Shown piece by piece: positions 57,340 through 64,000 of a stretch of DNA of 64,000 bases. A model generated the notes under the pieces. That model did no database searches and was not told the origin of the DNA. It saw nothing but the letters and a program-made list of their open reading frames with translations. A program made the translations under genes and the position numbers. The first letter of the stretch is position 1; every line of letters starts with the position of its first letter. The DNA is from Vibrio ishigakensis (lineage in GTDB: Bacteria > Pseudomonadota > Gammaproteobacteria > Enterobacterales > Vibrionaceae), in the NCBI RefSeq assembly GCF_024347675.1, contig NZ_AP024881.1:2170001-2234000 (forward strand), written 5' to 3'.

Positions 57340-58809
57340 TTGAATCCCTTCAAGAAAAAGCCATTACGATCAATGCTGGCCGTTGTTCTCAGCTCGTCAT
57401 TGTGCATGACTTCTCCCGCTTGGGCCAACACCTCAGACTTACCCGACATCGGCACTGCCGCTGGCGCAACGCTGACCATAGATCAAGAAAATAACTATGG
57501 TGACGCCTATATGCGTCTGCTGCGCGCGAGCCAACCGGTGATCAATGACCCCGTTCTAAACGAATATATAAATGCGCTAGGCTATCGTCTAGTAGCTAAC
57601 GCTGATGACGTAAAAACGCCGTTTACCTTCTTCTTGATTCGCGATCGTAACATTAACGCATTCGCTTTCTTCGGTGGCTATGTGGCTCTGCATACAGGCC
57701 TATTCCTGCACGCCAACTCTGAAGGTGAGCTCGCCTCGGTAGTGGCGCACGAGATAGCGCACGTTACCCAAAGACACCTTGCACGACGCATGGAAGATCA
57801 GGCACGTAAAACGCCGCTGACTATCGCCGCTCTGGCTGGCTCTATTCTTCTTGCTATCGCAGCCCCTGAGGCTGGTATTGCTGCAATTACCGCGACCCAA
57901 GCAGGCGCGATACAAAGCTCTATCAACTACACCAGAAGCAATGAGAAAGAAGCTGACCGCGTGGGTATGAACACCCTAATTAAGGCGGGGTTTGACCCTC
58001 ATGCTATGCCAATGTTCTTCGGCCGCTTGGCGGATGAATACCGCTATGCCAGTAAGCCGCCACCTATGCTTTTGACTCACCCATTGCCAGAAGACCGTAT
58101 TACCGACTCAAGGGCGAGAGCGAATAAGTACCCGATAAAGCCTGTACCTTCATCGCTAGACTTTCATTTCGCCAAGTCTCGGATTGTTGCTCGTTATGTA
58201 GGTATCAACAGTGATGCTGCCCTTGATTGGCTTCAGCGCAAAGAAAAACGTGCCTCTGCTGAGACCAAGCCAGCCTACCTCTATGGCAAAGCCTTAGTCT
58301 ACTTAGACACTAAGCAATTAGACAAAGCTGAGCCTTTGTTGATGGAGCTTAAAAAGCAGTTCCCGAATAACAACTTTATCTTGGATGCTCTATCAGACTT
58401 CTATATTGAGAGTGACAAAGGCAAAGAAGCGCAGACCATGCTTGAAACTGCGCTTGAAACTAAGCCAAGAAACCCAGTGTTAACCATCAACCTAGCAAAC
58501 GTAATGATAGAGGATGAAGAGTACGATAGAGCAGTAAGAACCCTGCAACGCTTCACCCATGACAACCCAAAAGACACCAATGGTTGGCATCTTTTGAGCA
58601 AGGCGTATGCGAGCCTTGGCGACTCGGCCAATGAGGTAGCCGCTCGTGGTGAGCTGTACGCTCTAAACGCAAACTGGAATAGAGCCATCCAGAGCTTTAC
58701 CCAGGCTGCACAACTCTCCGAGTTGGGAAGCCTACAACAAGCTAGGTTCGACGCAAGAATCGACCAGCTACTGCAACAGCGTGACCAATTTATGGCGCTA
58801 CAAAACTAA
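57340..58809 (+). CDS. bepA: Periplasmic metalloprotease/chaperone BepA
   Basis: M48 zinc protease that assembles LptD and degrades misfolded outer-membrane proteins with BAM. Using the TTG at 57340 (AGGAAG 6 bases upstream), the protein has 489 residues, against 487 in E. coli, with a signal peptide KKKPLRSMLAVVLSSSLCM...AWA. The zinc motif is HEIAH (137-141) plus the third ligand region NEKEADRVG, and a C-terminal TPR domain covers about 310-480. An ATG at 57277 gives a poor N-terminus. Upstream of arsC in the same direction, as in E. coli. Confidence 0.93.
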   Translation: MNPFKKKPLRSMLAVVLSSSLCMTSPAWANTSDLPDIGTAAGATLTIDQENNYGDAYMRLLRASQPVINDPVLNEYINALGYRLVANADDVKTPFTFFLIRDRNINAFAFFGGYVALHTGLFLHANSEGELASVVAHEIAHVTQRHLARRMEDQARKTPLTIAALAGSILLAIAAPEAGIAAITATQAGAIQSSINYTRSNEKEADRVGMNTLIKAGFDPHAMPMFFGRLADEYRYASKPPPMLLTHPLPEDRITDSRARANKYPIKPVPSSLDFHFAKSRIVARYVGINSDAALDWLQRKEKRASAETKPAYLYGKALVYLDTKQLDKAEPLLMELKKQFPNNNFILDALSDFYIESDKGKEAQTMLETALETKPRNPVLTINLANVMIEDEEYDRAVRTLQRFTHDNPKDTNGWHLLSKAYASLGDSANEVAARGELYALNANWNRAIQSFTQAAQLSELGSLQQARFDARIDQLLQQRDQFMALQN

Positions 58810-58825
58810 TCTAAAAGGAACTTTT

Positions 58826-59176
58826 ATGCCTGTAACCATTTACCACAACCCTCGCTGCTCTAAGAGCCGTCAAACTCTAGCTCTGCTGGAAGAGAAAGGC
58901 ATCGAGCCAGAGGTGGTTCTGTATCTGCAAGCTGAGCTGACTAAAGACAACCTAAAAGCACTTTACTCTCAGTTAGAGCTGAGCAATGTACGTGAGATGA
59001 TGCGTACCAAAGAAGCGGACTACAAAGAGCTTAACCTAGGTGCAGATGACGTAACCGATGAGCAGCTTTTCGATGCAATGCTATCGCACAGAAAACTGAT
59101 TGAGCGCCCTATTGTGGTAAATGAAGGCAAAGCACGTCACGGCCGCCCACCAGAGCAAGTGCTAGAGATCCTATAA
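58826..59176 (+). CDS. arsC: Glutaredoxin-type arsenate reductase ArsC
   Basis: A 116-residue thioredoxin-fold protein starting MPVTIYHNPRCSKSRQTLALL with Cys11 in the arsenate-binding NPRCSKSR loop and conserved arginines (MMRTKEADYKEL, LIERPIVV, GRPPEQVL). It reduces arsenate with glutathione and glutaredoxin. No arsenic efflux genes are near, so its role in arsenic resistance is uncertain; the bepA-arsC pairing is common in gammaproteobacteria. AAAAGGAACTTTT precedes ATG. Confidence 0.93.
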   Translation: MPVTIYHNPRCSKSRQTLALLEEKGIEPEVVLYLQAELTKDNLKALYSQLELSNVREMMRTKEADYKELNLGADDVTDEQLFDAMLSHRKLIERPIVVNEGKARHGRPPEQVLEIL

Positions 59177-59604
59177 TGAGTGCGGAAATGGCGCCTAACA
59201 CCAGAACGGCACTTAGAGTTGCACAGCTGGGTCATTTTTCCTTACTCGCCTTTGTATGTGCATGGCACTCTATTATCTCACCACCATCTGAATTCAGTGC
59301 TTTAGTACTGACCTTGGTTTGGGCTGTGCCCCTGCTATTTCCTATCAAAGGCATATTGCAGGCAAAACCTTATACCTTCGCTTGGAGTAACTTTATTCTT
59401 CTACTCTACTTCCTGCACTCTCTGACGCTTATCTATGTGGATGAAGGAGAGCGTTGGTTAGCCGTAGCAGAGTTGATTCTGGTGACCATTACCTTCACCG
59501 CTAATCTCTTATTTAGCCGTCTTCGCGGACGCGAACTCGGACTGAAGCTGAAAAAGCTTTCCGAGTACAAACAAGAAGAAGACGAAAGATTCTCGTCTAA
59601 GTAA
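59176..59604 (+). CDS. DUF2069 family membrane protein
   Basis: A 142-residue protein with four predicted helices (about 17-34, 40-55, 67-86 and 92-112) and a basic C-terminal tail (RLRGRELGLKLKKLSEY). It matches the DUF2069 pattern and is coupled to arsC (TAATG overlap, one base). Function unknown. Confidence 0.82.
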   Translation: MSAEMAPNTRTALRVAQLGHFSLLAFVCAWHSIISPPSEFSALVLTLVWAVPLLFPIKGILQAKPYTFAWSNFILLLYFLHSLTLIYVDEGERWLAVAELILVTITFTANLLFSRLRGRELGLKLKKLSEYKQEEDERFSSK

Positions 59605-59611
59605 CAGATAC

Positions 59612-59642
59612 AAATAACCCCGCGATTGCGGGGTTATTTTTT
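59612..59642. terminator. Bidirectional terminator
   Basis: AAATAACCCCGC, GATT loop, GCGGGGTTATTTTTTA, between the DUF2069 and DUF2066 genes. Confidence 0.93.
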
Positions 59643-59652
59643 ATTCTTCTGT

Positions 59653-60822
59653 CTAGCTCCATTCAAAGTAGAGCTCTTGCTCTTCTTCTGGTACAGGCTC
59701 AGGCATTTGCTCTGGCTGAGGTGCTTCAGGAGCAATTGCATCTGGCGCTGTTTCAGCTGGAATTACAGCCTCTGGAGCTGGCTCAGGCAAAGTGGTTGGG
59801 ATGGCTGGAGTGGCTTCAGTTACCTTATTGCTACGCAGCAGTTCACGTTGGAAGTCTGCTTGGTCAGTGAGCAGGTTAATACGGTAATCCACACTGCTAC
59901 CGGTTACCTTTTCAAGCTCAACCGATGCCACGCTTGGTAGACCTTGAAGCATCTTCTCAACAGTGAAGAAATCTTTCGCCGACTCGATACCACCAAAGTT
60001 TACGGTAATAGAAGAGGCAACCTCACCACTGCCTTTGGCAGCGCTCTTGTCCGCATAATAACGACCAAGCTCGGCAACAAACGCCTCGGTTACCTGCTGA
60101 TTAGTGCCGCTCTCTTGGCCGGTTACGGTCGCAAGGCTCGGATCGGCAATGTATTGAGGCTTATCATCGTATAGCGTCCAACGCAGATTTTGCTGATTAC
60201 CGTTTCGCTCTATACGCACAACCACGACTGCATCAGCATCATAGCGCTGACTCGATGCAGAAATCTGCTCGGTAAAGTTACCCCACAGCTCAGTTGCCTT
60301 AATGCTAGTCACATCATCGATATCACCAACAGGTACAACTATTGGTAAGCCCTTTTGACGAGCAACAGAGTTTAGGTTGGCTACTGACGTACGTCCTGAT
60401 TGTTCCCAGCTAATGGTGCGGTCATAACCGTTATCTTCCACTACCCATACCAATACTTTGGCACGCTCTTCTGGCCAATATGGCAGTTCCGCTTGCTGCA
60501 GCAATGCTTGGATCTGACGCGGGTTAAACGACATCTTAAGTGTCGGTTGTCCACCCTGCTCAGAAGGAGAAATAGTAGAAAGGAAACGACTGCTCTGGCT
60601 GATCGCCTTCTTTACTACTGGGTTATCCAAAGAGGCACTGTTACCAGTCGCCTTTACGATAACTTCACGCATACCGCTACGGCGAGCTAACTCCTCACCG
60701 CTGTACTTCGCATCCGCTTGTTGTTCGTAGACCACAGCCTCTACATCAAATAGATTGACCTTGGTCGCCGCAAAGCTAGAAAAAGAAGTTAACGCTACCG
60801 CCAAAAACGCACAAATTCGCAT
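59653..60822 (-). CDS. Secreted DUF2066 protein
   Basis: 389 residues with a signal peptide (MRICAFLAVALTSFSSFAA, cut near residue 18-19). The DUF2066 pattern (VEAVVYEQQADAKYSGEELARRSGMREVIVKATGN) is followed by mixed alpha/beta segments. From about 340 to the end comes a proline/glutamate-rich tail ending EEEQELYFEWS. Periplasmic, function unknown. Single gene; upp lies 88 bases upstream in the same direction. Confidence 0.85.
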   Translation of the reverse strand: MRICAFLAVALTSFSSFAATKVNLFDVEAVVYEQQADAKYSGEELARRSGMREVIVKATGNSASLDNPVVKKAISQSSRFLSTISPSEQGGQPTLKMSFNPRQIQALLQQAELPYWPEERAKVLVWVVEDNGYDRTISWEQSGRTSVANLNSVARQKGLPIVVPVGDIDDVTSIKATELWGNFTEQISASSQRYDADAVVVVRIERNGNQQNLRWTLYDDKPQYIADPSLATVTGQESGTNQQVTEAFVAELGRYYADKSAAKGSGEVASSITVNFGGIESAKDFFTVEKMLQGLPSVASVELEKVTGSSVDYRINLLTDQADFQRELLRSNKVTEATPAIPTTLPEPAPEAVIPAETAPDAIAPEAPQPEQMPEPVPEEEQELYFEWS

Positions 60823-60910
60823 ACAGAACTCAATAATATGAAGGTGTTATGAAATGATAAGTGACTAGACAGGCAGGCGCAAACCTATGGAGTGCGCCTT
60901 GACTTTATTC

Positions 60911-61537
60911 TTACTTAGTACCGAAGATTTTATCGCCCGCATCGCCAAGACCAGGAACGATATAACCCTTATCGTTTAGGCACTCATCGATAGCTGCAGT
61001 GTAAAGCTCAATGTCTGGATGTGCCTTTTCTAGTGCTTCAATACCTTCAGGTGCGGCTACTAGAACTAGCGCTTTAATGTTCTTACAACCTGATTCTTTT
61101 AGAAGATCGATAGTTGCAATCATAGAACCGCCAGTTGCTAGCATAGGGTCAACAACCAGAGCGATACGCTCATCGATGTTTGACGCTAGCTTGTTGAAGT
61201 AAGGCACAGGCTCTAGGGTTTCCTCATCACGGTAAACACCTACAACGCTGATCTTTGCACTTGGCATATGCTCAAGCACGCCGTCCATCATGCCAAGACC
61301 TGCACGAAGGATAGGCACTACAGTTACCTTTTTACCCTTGATTTGGTCGATCTCTACTGGGCCATTCCAGCCTTCAATAGTTACTCGCTCTGTCTCAAAG
61401 TTTGCTGTTGCTTCGTAGGTTAGTAGGCTACCTACCTCAGTCGCCAACTCGCGAAAACGCTTAGTACTGATGTCCCCTTCACGCATCAGACCAATTTTGT
61501 GTTTAACAAGTGGGTGCTTCACCTCAACGACTTTCAT
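60911..61537 (-). CDS. upp: Uracil phosphoribosyltransferase
   Basis: Salvages uracil to UMP. It is 208 residues with the PRPP loop [14 protein letters not shown] and the uracil-binding C-terminal segment [17 protein letters not shown], which closes the active site in the family. Divergent from purM, a conserved purine/pyrimidine pair in gammaproteobacteria. Whether the shared PurR site affects upp is not readable from sequence. Confidence 0.98.
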   Translation of the reverse strand: MKVVEVKHPLVKHKIGLMREGDISTKRFRELATEVGSLLTYEATANFETERVTIEGWNGPVEIDQIKGKKVTVVPILRAGLGMMDGVLEHMPSAKISVVGVYRDEETLEPVPYFNKLASNIDERIALVVDPMLATGGSMIATIDLLKESGCKNIKALVLVAAPEGIEALEKAHPDIELYTAAIDECLNDKGYIVPGLGDAGDKIFGTK

Positions 61538-61634
61538 CTCTATCTCCAGAAAACGTAACTATAAACCTGTGAATTATATAACGAACAACCATAAGTATGC
61601 GAGCACAGTCGCATGCTTCCTTTTATAAAAAATA

Positions 61635-61653
61635 ACTGCGCAAACGTTTGCTA
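61635..61653. promoter_or_regulatory. PurR operator upstream of purM
   Basis: GCAAACGTTTGC at 61640-61651 is a perfect 12-base palindrome matching the PurR core ACGCAAACGTTTNCNT. It overlaps a TTGCTA (61649-61654) -35-like element that, with an 18-base spacer, leads to TAGAAT (61673-61678) as a -10, so repression of purMN by PurR with hypoxanthine or guanine is the expected control. Confidence 0.85.
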
Positions 61654-61721
61654 TTGCGACTTGACCCTTGTTAGAATAGCGCCGATTTTTCTTCCCTAAC
61701 TATTTATTCGAGGACTTTCCC

Positions 61722-62762
61722 GTGAGTGGTAACAAGGCTTCTCTTAGCTACAAAGACGCTGGTGTAGATATCGACGCTGGCAACGCACTGGTTGACAAAA
61801 TTAAAGGTGCTGTAAAGCGCACTCGTCGTCCAGAAGTCATGGGTGGCATCGGTGGCTTTGGCGCATTGTGTGAACTACCAACTAAATACAAGGAACCTGT
61901 ACTGGTTTCTGGTACGGATGGTGTGGGCACTAAACTGCGTCTCGCTTTGGACATGAAAAAACACGACACCATCGGCATCGACCTAGTTGCTATGTGTGTT
62001 AACGACCTAATCGTTCAAGGTGCTGAGCCTCTATTCTTCCTAGATTACTACGCGACAGGGAAGCTCGACGTAGACACAGCTGCAGACGTAGTTGCAGGTA
62101 TTGCCGAAGGTTGTGTACAAAGTGGTTGTGCACTGATTGGTGGTGAAACTGCTGAAATGCCAGGCATGTACGAAGGCGACGACTATGATGTTGCTGGCTT
62201 CTGTGTTGGTGTTGTTGAGAAACAAGAAATCATCGATGGTACTAAAGTAGCGGCTGGCGATGCACTTATCGCAGTTGGTTCAAGTGGCCCACACTCAAAC
62301 GGCTACTCACTAATCCGTAAAATCCTAGAAGTTTCTGAAGCTGACCTTAGCCAAGACCTTGAAGGTAAGACTCTAGGTGAGCACCTACTAGAGCCAACTA
62401 AGATCTACATTAAGTCTGCTCTTAAGATGATCGAGAAGCACGATATCCACGCTATCTCTCACATCACAGGTGGTGGCTTCTGGGAAAACATCCCACGCGT
62501 ACTTCCTGAAGGTACTAAAGCGGTTATCGACGGTAACAGCTGGCAATGGCCTACCGTGTTCAACTGGCTACAAGAGAACGGCAACGTCACAACTCACGAG
62601 ATGTACCGCACCTTCAACTGTGGTGTTGGCCTGATCGTCGCTCTACCACAAGACCAAGCTGAAGCGGCTGTTGAGCTTCTAAAAGCTGAAGGCGAGAACG
62701 CTTGGGTTATCGGTCAGATTGCACAAGCTACTGCTGAAGAAGAGCAAGTAGAGATCAAGTAA
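61722..62762 (+). CDS. purM: Phosphoribosylformylglycinamidine cyclo-ligase PurM
   Basis: Fifth step of purine synthesis, forming aminoimidazole ribotide. It is 346 residues. GTG start with GAGGA 7 bases upstream. Family segments [43 protein letters not shown] and [13 protein letters not shown] are all present. It forms a two-gene operon with purN, whose ATG follows after two bases. Confidence 0.98.
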   Translation: MSGNKASLSYKDAGVDIDAGNALVDKIKGAVKRTRRPEVMGGIGGFGALCELPTKYKEPVLVSGTDGVGTKLRLALDMKKHDTIGIDLVAMCVNDLIVQGAEPLFFLDYYATGKLDVDTAADVVAGIAEGCVQSGCALIGGETAEMPGMYEGDDYDVAGFCVGVVEKQEIIDGTKVAAGDALIAVGSSGPHSNGYSLIRKILEVSEADLSQDLEGKTLGEHLLEPTKIYIKSALKMIEKHDIHAISHITGGGFWENIPRVLPEGTKAVIDGNSWQWPTVFNWLQENGNVTTHEMYRTFNCGVGLIVALPQDQAEAAVELLKAEGENAWVIGQIAQATAEEEQVEIK

Positions 62763-62764
62763 CG

Positions 62765-63346
62765 ATGAAAAAGATCGTCGTCCTAATTTCAGGGAATGGA
62801 AGTAACCTGCAGGCAATCATAGATGCTTGCGCTAAGGGCGAAATCGATGGTCAAGTCAGTGCGGTTATCAGTAACCGCACTGATGCTTACGGCCTAGAAC
62901 GCGCAAAGCAAGCGACGATTCCATCTCATACTCTTTCGCACAAAGATTACTCCGACCGAGAGTCTTTTGATGCTGAGGTAATGAAGATCATCGACACCTA
63001 CCAGCCTGATCTAATCGTTCTCGCTGGCTATATGCGTATCCTGAGCGAAGGCTTTGTGAACCGTTATCTTGGTAAGATGATAAACATCCACCCTTCCCTG
63101 CTACCTAAGTATCCTGGCCTCAATACTCATCAAAGAGCTATAGATGCTGGAGACAGTGAACACGGAAGTAGCGTGCACTTTGTTACCCCTGAACTCGATA
63201 GCGGCCCTATCATAGAGCAGATAAAGGTAGCGATAGAGCCACAAGAGAGCGCTGAATCTCTAATGGCAAAGGTGCAAAAGGCAGAGCATCAACTCTACCC
63301 TAAGGTAGTGCAAGACATCTTATCCGGCCGAGTAACTTGGCAATAG
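62765..63346 (+). CDS. purN: Phosphoribosylglycinamide formyltransferase PurN
   Basis: Third step of purine synthesis, using 10-formyl-tetrahydrofolate. It is 193 residues. Motifs: VLISGNGSNLQAIIDA at the N-terminus and MINIHPSLLPKYPGLNTHQRAIDAGD holding the catalytic Asn and His, with the catalytic Asp in VTPELDSGPII. Ends at a strong terminator. Confidence 0.98.
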   Translation: MKKIVVLISGNGSNLQAIIDACAKGEIDGQVSAVISNRTDAYGLERAKQATIPSHTLSHKDYSDRESFDAEVMKIIDTYQPDLIVLAGYMRILSEGFVNRYLGKMINIHPSLLPKYPGLNTHQRAIDAGDSEHGSSVHFVTPELDSGPIIEQIKVAIEPQESAESLMAKVQKAEHQLYPKVVQDILSGRVTWQ

Positions 63347-63351
63347 ACGAT

Positions 63352-63378
63352 AAAAACAGGCTTCAAGCCTGTTTTTTT
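63352..63378 (+). terminator. Rho-independent terminator of purMN
   Basis: AAAAACAGGCTT, CA loop, AAGCCTGTTTTTTT. Confidence 0.93.
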
Positions 63379-63513
63379 GTGCCAAAAGAAATGCGTCAGA
63401 TCACATCCAAAAAATAAACCGTACGCTAGTTTATTGTTGCATATGGAAACCAACTTTAAGTAAGCGGTAGTCTTTGTTTCTTTGTCACCTGGGGGGGAGA
63501 TAAGGAAACTCAA

Positions 63514-64000
63514 ATGAACTTGAAATCATTTTTTGCTATTACTTTTGCAAGTTTTGCATCAATAGGTAGCGCTCAAGCTGATGGAAATTCAGCATACATA
63601 GTCAATGGTATAAATGCCGATGTGGATCAGTACCCTTCTTTTGTGAGCCTTTACGTTGATCCAACTGGCTACCTTTCTGATGATAAATATTTCCCCTATT
63701 GTGGCGGTGTATTGATTGATCCAGAGCACATTCTTACCGCAGCTCACTGCATCTATGGCGATGACCTAACCCAACTCTATACCTCGGTTGTTTTTAAGCC
63801 ACAGCACGAGATTCATCATCACCCGCAACACCACGGTTTTAGCCGCAGAGTCTCAGATATCTATTATCGTAAAGACTATGTTGACTCGGTGCGCCAAGGG
63901 CTACCAAATGATATTGCGATCCTCAAATTAGAGGCGCCGAGACAGGTTGGGGAAATCGTGGGATGGGATAGATACGAAACTTACCGACAAGACTTGAATA
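63514..64000 (+). CDS. Secreted trypsin-like serine protease (3' end outside window)
   Basis: The first 162 codons are present. A signal peptide (MNLKSFFAITFASFASIGSA, likely cut after AQA at residue 22) leads into an S1 peptidase domain that starts YIVNGINADVDQYPSFVSL. His78 in LTAAHC and Asp133 in NDIAILKLE are the first two members of the catalytic triad; the Ser lies beyond the window. A His-rich loop (HEIHHHPQHH, about 98-107) is notable. Many Vibrio S1 proteases carry a GlyGly-CTERM and are type II secreted (VesB-like), but that end is not visible. AAGGA lies 7 bases before ATG. A seven-G tract is just upstream. Confidence 0.9.
   Translation, partial: MNLKSFFAITFASFASIGSAQADGNSAYIVNGINADVDQYPSFVSLYVDPTGYLSDDKYFPYCGGVLIDPEHILTAAHCIYGDDLTQLYTSVVFKPQHEIHHHPQHHGFSRRVSDIYYRKDYVDSVRQGLPNDIAILKLEAPRQVGEIVGWDRYETYRQDLN

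Noticed and set aside
63295..63513. Minus-strand 72-residue ORF at the end of purN
   Set aside because: Overlaps purN and its terminator; no ribosome site or family resemblance.

Overview
The window reads as chromosome I backbone of a Vibrio or close Vibrionaceae relative. Three things support this: the divergent htpG / toxR-toxS pair, a gene order that I recall as broadly that of Vibrio cholerae (sdh-gltA, pgm-seqA-fldA-fur, glnS-nagE-nagAC, asnB-rfaH-hemH-adk-htpG-toxRS, ligA-zipA-cysZ-cysK-ptsHI-crr, dapE, bamC-dapA-gcvR-bcp, perM-bepA-arsC, upp-purMN), and gammaproteobacterial-type operators and rho-independent terminators. Species cannot be fixed from the sequence alone. I saw no rRNA, tRNA, IS element, prophage, integron or CRISPR array.

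Layout. 1-4.7 kb: 5' part of sdhA, sdhD, sdhC (minus) divergent from gltA (TCA cycle), then ybgI. 4.8-13.5 kb: a DUF1853 gene, a small membrane ORF, pgm, seqA, ybfF, DUF2788, fldA, a DUF4442 gene, fur, an orphan type IV pilin-like gene, glnS. 13.6-18 kb: N-acetylglucosamine module, nagE divergent from nagA-nagC, with two NagC-type operators about 94 bp apart flanking a CRP-like site. 18-25 kb: a CPA2 antiporter with a nucleotide-binding domain, a membrane diguanylate cyclase, asnB, rfaH, hemH, adk. 25.3-28.9 kb: htpG with a sigma-32-like promoter, and toxRS preceded by a basic 15-codon upstream ORF. 28.9-31.9 kb: yfcE and a four-gene overlapping operon of two DUF1538 membrane proteins, a P-II-like protein and a CBS protein. 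32-35.7 kb: yfcH, an unannotated 21-residue hydrophobic micro-ORF with a strong ribosome site and a structured terminator, cnoX, qmcA and an NfeD partner.

35.7-39 kb is the most accessory-looking part. It is a compact minus-strand cluster of a secreted AA10 lytic polysaccharide monooxygenase, a MauG/MbnH-like di-heme c-type protein and a small secreted protein of unknown function. Two perfect inverted repeats sit upstream of the monooxygenase.

39-47 kb: ligA, zipA, cysZ, cysK and ptsH-ptsI-crr, with a perfect Mlc/NagC-type operator upstream of ptsH and a hairpin between ptsH and ptsI. 47-60.9 kb: a Dyp-type peroxidase, small conserved proteins, yffB-dapE-M15 peptidase-DUF2897, bamC-dapA, gcvR-bcp (Bcp lacks its resolving Cys), a small two-TM protein, perM, a TusA-like protein, bepA-arsC-DUF2069 and a DUF2066 protein. 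60.9-64 kb: upp divergent from purM-purN with a perfect PurR box, then the 5' part of a secreted trypsin-like protease cut by the window end.

Functionally the window joins central metabolism and PTS sugar entry with chitin use (secreted LPMO, then GlcNAc import by NagE, deacetylation by NagA, control by NagC and the general PTS proteins) and with envelope sensing and maintenance (ToxRS, BamC, BepA, QmcA/NfeD). Function calls come from reading translated sequence and remembered families; no database search was run.
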